NCBI RefSeq assembly: GCF_000772955.1
Contig: NZ_JPVO01000052.1
Location: 1 to 64,000 of the forward strand
Reading direction: 5' to 3'
From: Ureibacillus sinduriensis BLB-1 = JCM 15800
Lineage (GTDB): Bacteria > Bacillota > Bacilli > Bacillales_A > Planococcaceae
DNA length: 64,000 bases
The notes under the pieces are model-generated. The model did no database searches. It worked only from the letters and a program-made list of their open reading frames with translations, and was not told the DNA's origin. Numbering within the stretch: the first letter of the stretch is position 1; every line of letters begins with the position of its first letter. Made by a program: the position numbers and the translations under genes. This document shows, one piece after another, positions 1 to 9,649 of this stretch.

Positions 1-232
1 AGAAGAAACGATATCATTAACGTTTTGTTGTTCAGTTTTCAAGGTTCGGCTTTCGTTGTTTTACAGCAACTTTTATAAGTTAACATACACATTAAGGTAT
101 GTCAACGATTTCAATTGACCTTCAACAGCGACTTTTATATTATAACTTATCCTCAACTTACAGTCAATCACTATTTCAAAATACTTTTTAAGATAGTTAG
201 TGTCGTTAAGGACAAGTAATAATATACTATAA
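1..232. other. Intergenic start of window
   Basis: No coding region is supported here. The sequence is AT-rich and lies downstream of the EamA transporter gene, which is on the minus strand. I see no convincing terminator hairpin or RNA gene. Confidence 0.5.
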
Positions 233-1144
233 TTACTTTTTAGAATCAAGTATTTTTCTAAAAAACTTTTTAATTATTTTTATATCAATAACAAAAAGCA
301 ATATACCAATTATTACAATAAGACCGCCTGTAATTTGGCTTATCATTAATCTCTCGGCAAAAATAAAATATGCAAGCGCCGCCGCTCCGATCGGCTCAAA
401 TAAAACTGCAATCGAAATCACATTCGTACTAACCCATTTCACAGCCCAATTAAATAAGGTATGGCCCAATAAATTCGGAATAATCGCGAGTAGTAAAAAC
501 CATATCCATGTCATCGGCGGGTACGGTCCGAATGATTCCCCTTTTACTAATACATACAAGAATAAACAAATTGTACTTATGGAATAAACAACCATCGTAT
601 AAGTTACTAAGGAAATACGCTTTCGCACATCTTGACCAAAAAGTAAGTACCCTGTAATTAAACCACAAGCAATCAAAGCAAGCAGATCACCATAGAGGGC
701 ACTGCCACTAACTTTGAAGTCTCCCCAGCTTATTAAAAAACTCCCCATTATCGCAATGATTCCGGAAAGAATCGTCTTGACCGACAACTTTTCTTTAAAG
801 AAAAAATAAGTTCCGATGAATGCAAAGAGCGGTTGTAGGGTAACAAGAACAGTGGAACTTGCAACCGATGTGTAATTTAAGGACTCGAACCACAATATAA
901 AGTGGAAGGCTAAGAAAATTCCTGCTATTGACGAAAAGACCCAATCCCTTTTCGTTAATTCCTTTAGTTCATGGGAGTACTTATAAAAAAATAATGGACT
1001 CATGATTAATACTGAAAATAACAATCGATAAAATGCTATAACCCCTGATTCCGCCTCAGCCAGCTTCACAAAGATAGCTGACAGTGAAATCGAAATCACA
1101 CCTATTAGAATAGGAATGTATGGATGTATTTTTGGTTTTTCCAT
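233..1144 (-). CDS. EamA/DMT-family transporter
   Basis: Integral membrane protein of the drug/metabolite transporter superfamily, about 303 residues with roughly ten hydrophobic helices. The two-fold EamA repeat is visible: the first half contains SGVIAFYRLLFSV and the second half ends with PIGAAALAYFIFAERL, the usual 'E-P-...-F-gE' type signature. The substrate cannot be told from sequence; members export amino acids, metabolites or drugs. The open frame extends upstream to 1219, but the ATG at 1144 (MEKPK) or 1150 is preferred because an AGAGG Shine-Dalgarno lies just before them. It diverges from the mgtC-like gene on the other strand, with about 110 bp between the start codons. No regulator is adjacent. 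Confidence 0.85.
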   Translation of the reverse strand: MEKPKIHPYIPILIGVISISLSAIFVKLAEAESGVIAFYRLLFSVLIMSPLFFYKYSHELKELTKRDWVFSSIAGIFLAFHFILWFESLNYTSVASSTVLVTLQPLFAFIGTYFFFKEKLSVKTILSGIIAIMGSFLISWGDFKVSGSALYGDLLALIACGLITGYLLFGQDVRKRISLVTYTMVVYSISTICLFLYVLVKGESFGPYPPMTWIWFLLLAIIPNLLGHTLFNWAVKWVSTNVISIAVLFEPIGAAALAYFIFAERLMISQITGGLIVIIGILLFVIDIKIIKKFFRKILDSKK

Positions 1145-1257
1145 TACCATCAAACCTCTAATCATTATTTTTACTATTGCTATATTAATAAAATAGGAGA
1201 CTACAACATATTGTTTCATTTATAACCAATAATATCAACATGAAAAGGGGAGAATTA

Positions 1258-1983
1258 ATGGATATTATCATTTTAAACGAAACTCTTTCTTACGAAATAA
1301 TCATTAAACTAATTATTGCAGCGACATTAAGTTTAATTATAGGCATAGAGAGGGAATTAAAGAAGAAACCCGTTGGATTGAAAACAAGTTTAGTTATAGC
1401 CACCTTCAGTTGCTTATTGACTATTATTTCAATTGAAACTGCGTATAGTACGCCTTCCCGTGAGGATATTAATATTACGATGGATCCTCTTCGACTAGCT
1501 GCACAAATCGTCAGCGGCATCGGCTTCCTAGGTGCCGGTGTCATATTGAGAAAAGGGAATGACAGTATAACGGGGCTAACTACTGCAGCGATGATCTGGG
1601 GGGCGGCCGGGATTGGGATAGCTGTTGGGGCCGGGTTTTATATAGAGGCTTTTGTAACGGTTGTTATTGTGGTGGTTGGGATTGAGTTGATTGCACCATT
1701 CTTGCTGAAAATCGGTCCTAAAAGGCTTCGGATGAAAGAGCTTGTAGTAAAAGCAGTTATAAAAGACGAGGAGAACATACAAAATCTTCTCTCCTTTATG
1801 GAACAAAGTGGTATGGAGATTGATAATATCCGCGTCAGGGATGCACATATTGCAACGGACCATTCTTTATTTGAAGTGGACATAAGATTTTCAGCATTAT
1901 TTACTTCAGATACTATATCAATTTATAGCACTTTGCACACACTATCTTATGTACAGAAAATCGAGCTTGAAAGCTTGGGCTAA
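1258..1983 (+). CDS. MgtC/SapB-family membrane protein
   Basis: MgtC/SapB family protein of about 241 residues. The N-terminal half has four to five hydrophobic helices with the family motif IGIERELKKKPVGLKT near residue 25 and the GIGFLGAGVILRKG segment near residue 90. The C-terminal ~80 residues form a soluble ACT-like tail. MgtC proteins are linked to survival at low Mg2+ and to control of the F-type ATPase in pathogens; the role in this organism is unknown. The frame opens at 1240, but the ATG at 1258 is chosen because AGGGGAGA lies six bases upstream. The next gene, a cation transporter, starts 13 bp after the stop, so the two are likely co-transcribed. Confidence 0.88.
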   Translation: MDIIILNETLSYEIIIKLIIAATLSLIIGIERELKKKPVGLKTSLVIATFSCLLTIISIETAYSTPSREDINITMDPLRLAAQIVSGIGFLGAGVILRKGNDSITGLTTAAMIWGAAGIGIAVGAGFYIEAFVTVVIVVVGIELIAPFLLKIGPKRLRMKELVVKAVIKDEENIQNLLSFMEQSGMEIDNIRVRDAHIATDHSLFEVDIRFSALFTSDTISIYSTLHTLSYVQKIELESLG

Positions 1984-1995
1984 TGGAGGAAAGTA

Positions 1996-2997
1996 ATGGG
2001 TGAATTTTTCAAATTATTAAAAGGTGGGAATAAACCATCTCTAATAGCAGCATTAGTAAATTTATTTCTAGGTATTATAAAAGGAGTAGCTTATTTTTTC
2101 ACAGGAAATGTTGCCATGTTTGCCGAAATGATGCACTCGCTTGGTGATGCGGCGAACCAATTTTTCGTGTTTATCGGTTCAGCACTTTCAAAAAAGGCAC
2201 CCACAAAAAGATTTCCAAACGGATTCGGCCGGGTTGTCAACTTGGTTTGTTTGGGAGCCGTATTGATTGTTGCTATCCTCTCGTACGAAACGGTTAAAGA
2301 GGGCTGGCATCATTTTAGACATCCTGCCGGGGAGTCCGAGGGGATACTAATTGCACTAGGAGTATTACTAATCGGCTTTATTCTCGAAGCATTTGTATTG
2401 CATAAAGCGGCAAAAGAAGTTCTGCACGAGGCAGGAGAAGAAAAAGCTGGAATTATGTCGATTCCAAGATCCATCGCCTTTCTGAACCGCGCCAAACCGG
2501 CAACCAAACTGGTCTGGATGGAGGATTTAGTGGCAACAAGCGGTAATCTTCTTGCATTCCTGGCTATTGTCATTGCCTATTTTACAGGGTTTCATGCACT
2601 GGAAGGTTTAGTATCAATGATTATCGGTATTATGATGTTTTATGTTGTGGGTAAAGTCTTCCTTGATAACGCCCGTGGAGCAATCGGAGAAACAGATGAA
2701 GAAATGCACATTCATATCGGCAACCTTGTTATGGAAGATCCTCATGTAACAGATATTAGAAGTTTGGAAGTAGTAAAGGAAGGCGAATTTTTGCACGTTG
2801 AGCTCGTTGCGGAAACTGATCCAAATCAGTCTCTTGCCTATTTGGATGATGTCCGCGATCATTTAATTCAACTTATCATGAGTCAAAAAAATGTAACGAA
2901 AGTCACGTTATCGTTTGATGAAGAAGATGGCAAGACGGAGTGGAAACACCACTTGAAAGGTACTAAAATTCTCGACGACGAAGTCAATAAACCATAA
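1996..2997 (+). CDS. Cation diffusion facilitator (CDF) transporter
   Basis: Membrane antiporter of the CDF family, which exports divalent metals such as Zn2+, Mn2+ or Fe2+ in exchange for protons. The family's membrane metal site is visible: H47-x3-D51 in the second helix (MFAEMMHSLGDAANQ), and a later helix near residue 174 carries D in WMEDLVATSGN. A cytoplasmic C-terminal domain of about 90 residues with several His and Glu residues follows, as is typical. Length (333) is normal for the longer CDF members. GGAGG lies just before the ATG. It follows the MgtC-like gene by 13 bp, suggesting a two-gene cation-homeostasis operon that ends in the strong hairpin at 3002-3030. The metal cannot be assigned. 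Confidence 0.88.
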   Translation: MGEFFKLLKGGNKPSLIAALVNLFLGIIKGVAYFFTGNVAMFAEMMHSLGDAANQFFVFIGSALSKKAPTKRFPNGFGRVVNLVCLGAVLIVAILSYETVKEGWHHFRHPAGESEGILIALGVLLIGFILEAFVLHKAAKEVLHEAGEEKAGIMSIPRSIAFLNRAKPATKLVWMEDLVATSGNLLAFLAIVIAYFTGFHALEGLVSMIIGIMMFYVVGKVFLDNARGAIGETDEEMHIHIGNLVMEDPHVTDIRSLEVVKEGEFLHVELVAETDPNQSLAYLDDVRDHLIQLIMSQKNVTKVTLSFDEEDGKTEWKHHLKGTKILDDEVNKP

Positions 2998-3001
2998 TTA
3001 A

Positions 3002-3030
3002 AAACCCTTGTGCTTTTGGCACAAGGGTTT
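3002..3030. terminator. Bidirectional Rho-independent terminator
   Basis: Perfect 12-bp stem AAACCCTTGTGC/GCACAAGGGTTT with a five-base loop, placed between two convergent genes (CDF transporter on plus, alcohol dehydrogenase on minus). Confidence 0.85.
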
Positions 3031-3040
3031 CTTCCTTCTA

Positions 3041-4204
3041 TTATAAAGACATTTCCAAAATAGTTCGGACATCTTCGGCTTGCAGAGTTTTAAATCTGCC
3101 GAACGATCCATTTACCATTGATTTTTCTACAAGAACATCTAGTTGGGAGTCATCGATGTCATAATCAGCCAATCGACTTGGAGCTCCAATCGAATTCCAG
3201 AATTCTCTTAACCGTTCGATGCCTTCTGTTGCAACTTCTTCCACCGTTTTACCTTCTGGGTCAACATTAAACACGCGTGTTGCTAAGCCAGCAAATCTTT
3301 CAGGGTTCACTGTTAAACTGTGTTTCATCCAATTCGGGAAAATGATAGCCAAACCACCGCCATGCGGAATATCATAGACAGCCGACACAGAGTGCTCAAT
3401 ATTATGCGTTGCCCAATCGCCACGAGAACCTATGGATAGGAAACCATTCAACCCAATTGTACCAGCTAATAAAATTGTCTCGCGCAGGTCGTAATTTTCC
3501 AGATCATTCATTAATTTTGGAGCGGTATTGATGACTGTCCGCAATACCCCTTCGCACATTTCATCTGTAATTGGAGTATTTTCAGCATCATGGAAGTATT
3601 GTTCGAATACGTGCGACATAATGTCAACCATTCCATATACAGTATGGTTTTTAGGAACAGTAACTGTATACGTCGGATCAAGTATAGAGAATTTAGGGAA
3701 AACGAGAGGATGACCCCAGCCATACTTTTCCTGTGTCTCCTCATTTGAAATTACTGAACCTGAATTCATTTCTGAGCCAGTTGCCGCTAGTGTCAGGATT
3801 GTTCCCAAAGGAAGCGCATCCACTACATTTGTCTTCTTAGTGACAATATTCCAGGCATCTTCGTCCACTTTTGCACCGGCTACAATCAATTTGGAACAGT
3901 CTATTACAGAACCGCCTCCAATGGCCAACACAAAATCAATTGATTCTTTCTTGCAAATTTCTATTCCTTTTCGAGCAGTTTCCACTCGAGGGTTTGGCTC
4001 AACGCCACTTATTTCAAACACATTCATATTTAATTCTTCCAGAATGGACATTGCCTCATTATAGAGACCATTTTGCTTAATGCTGCCTCCGCCGTAAACA
4101 ACTAAAATATTTCGGCCATATTGAGGTAGCTCCTGCTTTAATTTTTCAATTTCACCTTTTCCAAAGTGCAGACGTACTGGGTTGTAAAACGTAAATTTAT
4201 TCAA
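3041..4204 (-). CDS. yugJ: Iron-containing alcohol dehydrogenase (butanol dehydrogenase type)
   Basis: Group III iron-dependent alcohol dehydrogenase, 387 residues, similar in type to the YugJ/YugK NADH-dependent butanol dehydrogenases. It interconverts aldehydes and alcohols with NAD(P)H in the cytosol. The Rossmann-like nucleotide region shows [11 protein letters not shown] and [12 protein letters not shown]. The four metal ligands of the family are present: D194 and H198 (MVDIMSHVF), H267 (WATHNIEH) and H281 (IPHGGG). It sits downstream of glutamate dehydrogenase on the same strand, but a strong terminator at 4231-4264 separates the two. The symbol rests on family and on the nearby yugI, yugE and patB; yugK is equally possible. 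Confidence 0.85.
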   Translation of the reverse strand: MNKFTFYNPVRLHFGKGEIEKLKQELPQYGRNILVVYGGGSIKQNGLYNEAMSILEELNMNVFEISGVEPNPRVETARKGIEICKKESIDFVLAIGGGSVIDCSKLIVAGAKVDEDAWNIVTKKTNVVDALPLGTILTLAATGSEMNSGSVISNEETQEKYGWGHPLVFPKFSILDPTYTVTVPKNHTVYGMVDIMSHVFEQYFHDAENTPITDEMCEGVLRTVINTAPKLMNDLENYDLRETILLAGTIGLNGFLSIGSRGDWATHNIEHSVSAVYDIPHGGGLAIIFPNWMKHSLTVNPERFAGLATRVFNVDPEGKTVEEVATEGIERLREFWNSIGAPSRLADYDIDDSQLDVLVEKSMVNGSFGRFKTLQAEDVRTILEMSL

Positions 4205-4230
4205 ATGATGACTCCCCTTTTTAAGTAATG

Positions 4231-4264
4231 AAAAAAGCTATGTAAAGAATAGTCTTTACATAGC
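4231..4264 (-). terminator. Terminator after glutamate dehydrogenase
   Basis: Perfect 12-bp stem GCTATGTAAAGA/TCTTTACATAGC with a four-base loop and a run of six T on the minus strand, 56 bp past the glutamate dehydrogenase stop codon. Confidence 0.85.
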
Positions 4265-4319
4265 CCATTTTATCAGATACAAACGCAATATACCTTTTAT
4301 CTGCACTGCTTATTGATCA

Positions 4320-5564
4320 TTATACCCAGCCACGGAAGCGGGATGCTTCTGCAGTGCGTCTTACACCAACCATGTATGCTGCTAGGCGCATATTGATGTT
4401 TCTAGTAGTTGCAGTAGTATAAACATTTTCAAATGCATCTACCATTTTTCTATATAATTTCTCACGCACTTCTTCTGCCGTCCAATAATAGCCTTGGTTG
4501 TTTTGTACCCATTCGAAGTAAGATACCGTAACTCCACCAGCAGATGCCAAGACGTCAGGCACTAGTAAGATACCGCGATCTGTTAATATTTTAGTTGCTT
4601 CTGCAGTTGTCGGTCCATTTGCAGCTTCTACGACGATGCTTGCTTTAATATCGTATGCATTTTCCGCTGTAATTTGGTTTTCTATCGCCGCGGGAACTAG
4701 AATATCACAATCAAGTTCTAGTAATTCTTGGTTTGTAATCGTATTTTCAAAAAGAGTTGTGACTGTACCGAAGCTATCTCGACGATCAAGTAGATAATCA
4801 ATATCCAAACCGTTTGGATCAGTTAACGCACCGTATGCATCGGAAATGCCAATAACCTTTGCTCCTAAATCGCTCATGAATTTCGCCAAGAAGCTGCCTG
4901 CATTTCCGAACCCTTGAATGACAACGCGGGCGCCTTTAATATCGATATTACGTTTTTTTGCGGCTTCTTGAATAACAATTGTAACCCCTTCCGCCGTTGC
5001 ACGATCTCGGCCTTGGGAACCACCAAGAACGATTGGTTTGCCTGTGATGAAGCCTGGTGAATTAAATTCATCCATTCGACTATACTCATCCATCATCCAT
5101 GCCATAATTTGGGCATTTGTAAATACATCAGGAGCAGGGATATCCTTTGTCGGCCCAACGATTTGCGAAATGGCACGAACATATCCTCGACTTAAACGTT
5201 CAAGTTCCCCCATTGACATTTGGCGCGGGTCGCAAATAATGCCACCCTTACCTCCGCCATAAGGCAGATCGACGATTCCACATTTTAACGTCATCCACAT
5301 TGAAAGCGCTTTAACTTCATCTTCGCTTACCATCGGATGGAAACGGACCCCACCTTTTGTCGGTCCAACTGCATCATTGTGCTGCGCGCGGTATGCAGTA
5401 AATACTTTAGTTGTACCATCATCCATTTTAACCGGGATGCGCACATGTAACATACGAAGTGGTTCTTTTAACAAATCATACATCGCTTCATCGTAACCGA
5501 GTTTATTCAACGCGTCTTTTATTACATCTTGAGTTGATGTAAAAAGATTTAAATTTTCAGCCAT
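4320..5564 (-). CDS. rocG: NAD-specific glutamate dehydrogenase
   Basis: Catalyses oxidative deamination of glutamate to 2-oxoglutarate and ammonia in the cytosol; 414 residues, in the usual range of Bacillus RocG/GudB. The N-terminal Glu/Leu/Phe/Val dehydrogenase domain shows GPTKGGVRFHP with substrate-binding K70, TLKCG with K94, and PYGGGKGG with catalytic K106. A C-terminal Rossmann domain follows (VIQGFGNAGS). The frame extends to 5612, but the ATG at 5564 (or 5567) follows AGAGG at good spacing and gives the normal N-terminus. It lies directly downstream of rocA, which supplies its substrate, though a terminator separates them. Whether it is the RocG or GudB type cannot be decided here, so the symbol is tentative. 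Confidence 0.9.
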   Translation of the reverse strand: MAENLNLFTSTQDVIKDALNKLGYDEAMYDLLKEPLRMLHVRIPVKMDDGTTKVFTAYRAQHNDAVGPTKGGVRFHPMVSEDEVKALSMWMTLKCGIVDLPYGGGKGGIICDPRQMSMGELERLSRGYVRAISQIVGPTKDIPAPDVFTNAQIMAWMMDEYSRMDEFNSPGFITGKPIVLGGSQGRDRATAEGVTIVIQEAAKKRNIDIKGARVVIQGFGNAGSFLAKFMSDLGAKVIGISDAYGALTDPNGLDIDYLLDRRDSFGTVTTLFENTITNQELLELDCDILVPAAIENQITAENAYDIKASIVVEAANGPTTAEATKILTDRGILLVPDVLASAGGVTVSYFEWVQNNQGYYWTAEEVREKLYRKMVDAFENVYTTATTRNINMRLAAYMVGVRRTAEASRFRGWV

Positions 5565-5760
5565 CATTTTCGCCTCTTTAGAAATAGTAATTATTATTAA
5601 TATCGCAAACATTGTAACATACTTTAAAACTTAATTGGCTAATAAAATCGCCTCATTTAAGAATGAACCTTTTTAATCAGATAAATCAAAAAATATTATT
5701 AATTTATTATCATTTTCTATAAAAATATGCTCAATAACATTTAACAAATGGGCTTTGTGA

Positions 5761-5791
5761 AAAAAGCAGGCGCCAAAAACGCCTGCTTTTG
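5761..5791. terminator. Terminator after rocA
   Basis: Inverted repeat AAAAGCAGGCG/CGCCTGCTTTT with a seven-base loop and T runs on both sides, immediately after the rocA stop codon. It lies between rocA and the glutamate dehydrogenase gene, both on the minus strand. Confidence 0.85.
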
Positions 5792-5802
5792 TTTTTACTG
5801 AA

Positions 5803-7350
5803 TTATAAAGCTTCGGATACGGATTTCGCTTGCATGTGAAGTGTTAAATAATCTGGACCACCTGCTTTTGAATCCGTACCTGACATGTTGAATCCACCGA
5901 ATGGCTGGTATCCAACAGTGGCAGCAGTACATCCGCGGTTAAAGTATAGATTTCCTACATGGAATTCTTCGCGAGCTTTCTCCAAATGGAAACGATTAGT
6001 TGATAATACAGCACCAGTTAAGCCATAAACAGTATTGTTCGCAATGTCAATTGCCTCATCGAAATCGTTTGCTTTTGCGAACGCAAGAACAGGTCCGAAA
6101 ATTTCCTCTTGCATGATGCGTGCATTCGGATCGACATCCGCAAAGATTGTAGGGCTGATAAAGTAACCTTTCGAATCATCAGCAGTACCGCCTGCAACCA
6201 GGCGGCCTTCGCCTTTTCCAATTTCAATGTACTCCGTGATTTTCTTAAATGCTCCAGCATCGTTGACTGGACCGATGTAAGTTTCTTCATTGGTTGGATC
6301 GCCCATCACTAATTCGTTAGTCAACTCGACAACACGATTTAGTACCGTCTCGTATGCCTCGTCCCCAACGACTACTGCACGGGAACATGCTGAACATTTT
6401 TGGCCACTGAATCCAAATGCACTTGTTACAATAGATTGAGCAGCTAATTCGAGATCAGCATTGTCATCCACTACAATCGTATCTTTGCCACCCATTTCAG
6501 CGATTACACGTTTGATCCAGATTTGTCCCTCATTTAAGACAGAGGCACGCTGATTAATGCGTAAACCGACATCACGGGAACCTGTGAAACTGATGAAACG
6601 TGTACGTGGGTGATCAACTAGGTAATCCCCGACTTCTGCACCTGAACCAGGAATGTAATTGATTACACCGGCCGGAAGACCCGCTTCTTCCATGATTTCC
6701 ATGAATTTATAAGCTATCACCGGAGTTGTGGAAGCAGGTTTTAATAAAACTGTGTTACCAGTAACAACAGCAGCTACAGTAGTTCCAAGCATAATTGCAA
6801 ATGGGAAATTCCATGGAGAAATTACAACGCCAACACCGAGTGGGATGTACGTATATTTATTGATTTGATTTTGATTTTGTACTAACGGTTTGCCTTGTGC
6901 AAGTTCCAGCATTTGGCGGCCATAGAATTCTAGGAAGTCGATACCTTCAGCGATATCTACATCAGCTTGAACCCAGTTTTTACCAGCCTCTTTTGTCAAC
7001 CATGCAGAAAGTTCAAACTTACGGCGCCGAACAATTGCGGCAGCTTTGAAAAGAACCTCTGCACGCATAACAGGGTTGACTTTTTTCCAACTATTGAATG
7101 TTGAATCAGCAACTTGCATCGCTTTTTCAGCTAACTCTTGATTGGCCTTGGACACTGAGCCAACGACTTCGGACGTATTTGCAGGGTTATAGGAAACGAT
7201 TTTTTGATCAGTTGTAACTCGTTCTCCCCCGATAATTAATGGGTACTCTTTTCCAAGTTCACTTTCAACCTTTTTTAAAGCATCCAAATATGCATTGCGA
7301 TGTTGCTCCACCGAGAAATCGGTTAGTGGCTCACTTTTGTACGGAATCAT
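5803..7350 (-). CDS. rocA: 1-pyrroline-5-carboxylate dehydrogenase
   Basis: Aldehyde dehydrogenase superfamily enzyme that oxidises glutamate semialdehyde/P5C to glutamate using NAD+, the last step of proline and arginine catabolism. It is 515 residues long, the standard length. The catalytic set is intact: general-base E285 (VIAEMGGKD), the oxyanion region [18 protein letters not shown] for cofactor, and nucleophile C319 ([11 protein letters not shown]). AAGGAGG sits eight bases before the ATG. The downstream glutamate dehydrogenase continues the pathway. A perfect 22-bp inverted repeat 57 bp upstream is a candidate operator. In B. subtilis rocA is activated by RocR with sigma-L; I could not find a clear -24/-12 promoter here. 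Confidence 0.95.
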   Translation of the reverse strand: MIPYKSEPLTDFSVEQHRNAYLDALKKVESELGKEYPLIIGGERVTTDQKIVSYNPANTSEVVGSVSKANQELAEKAMQVADSTFNSWKKVNPVMRAEVLFKAAAIVRRRKFELSAWLTKEAGKNWVQADVDIAEGIDFLEFYGRQMLELAQGKPLVQNQNQINKYTYIPLGVGVVISPWNFPFAIMLGTTVAAVVTGNTVLLKPASTTPVIAYKFMEIMEEAGLPAGVINYIPGSGAEVGDYLVDHPRTRFISFTGSRDVGLRINQRASVLNEGQIWIKRVIAEMGGKDTIVVDDNADLELAAQSIVTSAFGFSGQKCSACSRAVVVGDEAYETVLNRVVELTNELVMGDPTNEETYIGPVNDAGAFKKITEYIEIGKGEGRLVAGGTADDSKGYFISPTIFADVDPNARIMQEEIFGPVLAFAKANDFDEAIDIANNTVYGLTGAVLSTNRFHLEKAREEFHVGNLYFNRGCTAATVGYQPFGGFNMSGTDSKAGGPDYLTLHMQAKSVSEAL

Positions 7351-7406
7351 TAATAATCCTCCTTAATATAGATACGCTTATAGTGCGTGCTTGGCTTGAA
7401 ATTCAT

Positions 7407-7428
7407 AAGTGCAAAAATATTTGCACTT
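7407..7428. promoter_or_regulatory. Palindromic candidate operator upstream of rocA
   Basis: Perfect inverted repeat AAGTGCAAA-AATA-TTTGCACTT, 57-78 bp upstream of the rocA start. No gene lies just upstream on the minus strand, so a terminator role is unlikely. Its regulator is unknown. Confidence 0.5.
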
Positions 7429-7442
7429 CTTCATATTTCTAG

Positions 7443-8330
7443 CAATTTGCAAAAGAATGCTTCTGTTTCCACATAAATCAAACTGGATATGGCATTCAAA
7501 CCAAGTCATTCATTCTTTAAAGTTTGCCACTGAACACGTATTCCTCGGAGAAAAAAAGCCGAACATCCAGTGCAAAAATTAAACAGAAAAAATTGGAGAT
7601 TAGAGTATGAACATTATTCCAACTTGTTTCATTTTAATTTATTTGCCTTTGGACATAATGATATTACCCTGTTACGTGTGCTGCAAACTAGTCTGAATGA
7701 AATGTGGTTAAATTGAAGACTAATAAAATTTCATTCATTATGAAGGAATCAAGCTTTTCCATATCCTTTCCGGCAACAATAACTTCTGATTTTAAACGGA
7801 CTCTCTTTTGAAAATCAAAAATCTTTGAGAAGATCGAATTCACTTAAAATGAAATTATCGACATTGGTCTTTTTTTATTATTATTTTGCATCAATGGCAA
7901 TTTATATACCTCCTTTGGTACATGTAACGAAGATATGTTGGCCCTTGTGAATGACCTTTAGCCATAACGCAAAAAATTCACATCAAATAAGGAGCATCAA
8001 CAATAGATAAAATGAAACTGTTACTGAAACCTTTCAAGATAGACTTCGCAAACTTGGCAAGTAAATAAAACACCAAAATAAAAAAGAGGGCAGTATGTCT
8101 GCCCCCCCATTTTACATAAGTGAAGGCAAAGCTGAATCAACAACTTTGCCTTATATACTAAAAGTATTCATATAGAAGTAAAAACATCCAAGTCCGTCTA
8201 CAAAAGGAGTTTCTGACAGTCCCGGATTGATTGCTGGTTTCCCTATGCGATGACCGATCCAACAAGGGCTGGATGGAAACGTTTGTCCAAAGCACGAACG
8301 GAGAACAGTATGCACCTGCCCTCCGTCAAT
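7443..8330. other. Long gene-free intergenic region
   Basis: About 890 bp with no supported gene. It holds two hairpins: 8081-8104 (GGGCAG/CTGCCC with T-rich minus-strand flank, a plausible terminator for yugI transcription) and 8123-8152 (AAGGCAAAG/CTTTGCCTT, 12-base loop). An open stretch at about 8230-8345 on the plus strand is protein-like but has no start or recognisable family. Confidence 0.5.
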
Positions 8331-8702
8331 TTAATGTCCAGACTGTTCAATCCAATGTTGTAGTTTGTCTTTTAACGATTTAAAACCATCCGCGTCATTT
8401 TCATCTACCCGATCTTGCAAGGTTTTTCTTGGTTGGTCTTTTTTCTTTAGTGGTGGTGCTTCTTGCAAAGCACGCCTAGATAAGCTAATTTTCTCGGATT
8501 TTTCATCGATGTCTAAAATTTTCACCTGTATCTCGTCGCCCACTTTTAAAAAATCTGCAACATCCTTTACATATCCATACGTAATTTCTGAAATATGAAC
8601 TAGACCCTGTGATTCCTCATCCAAAGCAACAAACGCCCCATAAGGCTGTATTCCAGTTACCTTACCGGTTACAACTTCACCTACTTCGTATTTTTTTGTC
8701 AT
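8331..8702 (-). CDS. yugI: S1-domain RNA-binding protein, general stress protein 13 type
   Basis: Small cytosolic protein of 123 residues with one S1 RNA-binding domain filling the first ~75 residues (VGEVVTGKVTGIQPYGAFVAL, then HISEITYGYVKDVADFLKVGD and VKILDIDEKSEKISLS). The remaining tail is charged and ends in WIEQSGH. This matches B. subtilis YugI, a ribosome-associated general stress protein. It is monocistronic. Its position between yugJ-like and yugE/patB genes repeats the B. subtilis neighbourhood, which supports the symbol. Confidence 0.9.
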   Translation of the reverse strand: MTKKYEVGEVVTGKVTGIQPYGAFVALDEESQGLVHISEITYGYVKDVADFLKVGDEIQVKILDIDEKSEKISLSRRALQEAPPLKKKDQPRKTLQDRVDENDADGFKSLKDKLQHWIEQSGH

Positions 8703-8939
8703 AAAACAGTTCCTACTTTCTATATCTACGTAAATGTCATGTTAAATTATAACATATGTCCAGTTAGTGAACAAAGATTCACCCTAACGCATAACTAAGT
8801 AATTCAAAAATTACTGAAAATCATCATTCATAAAAAGAGCTTGAAATAAAACATTGGATATTTTAGGCAAATCATGAACATAAGTTATATAATAAAATAT
8901 AATGTGAGAACTGTTGGTAAAAAATGAAAGGGCGTGTTT

Positions 8940-9152
8940 ATGTTGAAACAGAAATTCCATGAGCAATTAAAGTTTTTAAGAGAAGAAAGAGATTGGTCCC
9001 TTGAAGATTTATCGAAAAAAGTACAAGTGGGGGTAGAAAAATTAGCTCAATATGAAAAGGGCGAACTCATCCCTTCGGTGCAAACGATTTTAAAGCTCTC
9101 AACAGCTTTGGAAGTACCTGCGTCAAATTTAATGGATGGCATCCAGTCATAG
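8940..9152 (+). CDS. Small XRE-family helix-turn-helix protein
   Basis: DNA-binding protein of about 70 residues made almost entirely of one Cro/C1-type HTH (LKFLREERDWSLEDLSKKVQVGVEKLAQYEKGELIPSVQTILKLSTAL). No second domain is present, so it probably acts as a minimal repressor or activator. The frame opens with GTG at 8934, but the ATG at 8940 lies about eight bases after GAAAGGG and fits HTH alignments. It stands alone between yugI and yugE, and a large imperfect palindrome follows it (9195-9280). Target genes are unknown. Confidence 0.8.
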   Translation: MLKQKFHEQLKFLREERDWSLEDLSKKVQVGVEKLAQYEKGELIPSVQTILKLSTALEVPASNLMDGIQS

Positions 9153-9194
9153 AATGTAAGCAACATGACAATAAAAACAATCAATATAAAATCG

Positions 9195-9280
9195 AAAAGG
9201 ATTTCCTATTAGTGAGGCTGCCGCAACTTTAGAACAATCTACAGTTGGGTTCAATCCCTTCACTATAAGGAAATCCTTTT
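9195..9280. repeat. 86-bp imperfect palindrome, probable terminator
   Basis: Two 21-base arms (AAAAGGATTTCCTATTAGTGA and its complement with two mismatches) enclose about 44 bases and are followed by a T run. It can end transcription of the XRE gene and of yugE from the other side. The long loop is unusual for a plain terminator. Confidence 0.6.
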
Positions 9281-9314
9281 TTTCCATTCACAACAGGCGA
9301 TGCTTCACTTTCTT

Positions 9315-9584
9315 TTATACGATACATTTTGCTTCAAACTTGATTGCTATTAATTTATATGAAATTTCCACACATTTTTCAAAAGGTATCCACTGTTCAA
9401 ACGAATGCTCGTAAACTTGTTGAATAACTTTTGCGAGTTTGCTAGGATCATCTATTGCTTGAAGTGCGGCTACTACATCAGCTGTTTCGGTGTCATAGCT
9501 ATCTTCACCTATTTTGAACGGATCCCATTCTTCCAAAATTTTAATCGCCGCTTTGTTCATTAATATATTATCCAAAGTTTTCAC
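9315..9584 (-). CDS. yugE: DUF1871 family protein YugE
   Basis: Small acidic protein of 89 residues, all-alpha in character, matching the DUF1871 family (NKAAIKILEEWDPFKIGEDSYDTE near the N-terminus and IQQVYEHSFEQWIPFE in the middle). Its function is not established. It is divergent from patB, as expected from the yugE-patB neighbourhood of B. subtilis. No signal peptide or membrane segment is visible. Confidence 0.8.
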   Translation of the reverse strand: MKTLDNILMNKAAIKILEEWDPFKIGEDSYDTETADVVAALQAIDDPSKLAKVIQQVYEHSFEQWIPFEKCVEISYKLIAIKFEAKCIV

Positions 9585-9590
9585 CCTATT

Positions 9591-9618
9591 TTCACATTTT
9601 CGTATGCTATTATATAAT
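9591..9618 (+). promoter_or_regulatory. Likely sigma-A promoter of patB
   Basis: TTCACA (9591-9596), a 16-bp spacer and TATAAT (9613-9618), about 32 bp before the patB start codon. Confidence 0.55.
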
Positions 9619-9649
9619 ACATAGTTAGAAAAAGAAATGAGGGATATTT

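Noticed and set aside
7351..7600. Sigma-L (-24/-12) promoter for rocA
   Set aside because: I searched by eye for TGGCAC-N5-TTGCA on the minus strand and found no acceptable match.
8230..8345. Protein-like open stretch DDRSNKGWMETFVQSTNGEQ
   Set aside because: Short, without a start codon or known family, and it runs into the end of yugI. It could be a gene relic, but the evidence is too weak to list.
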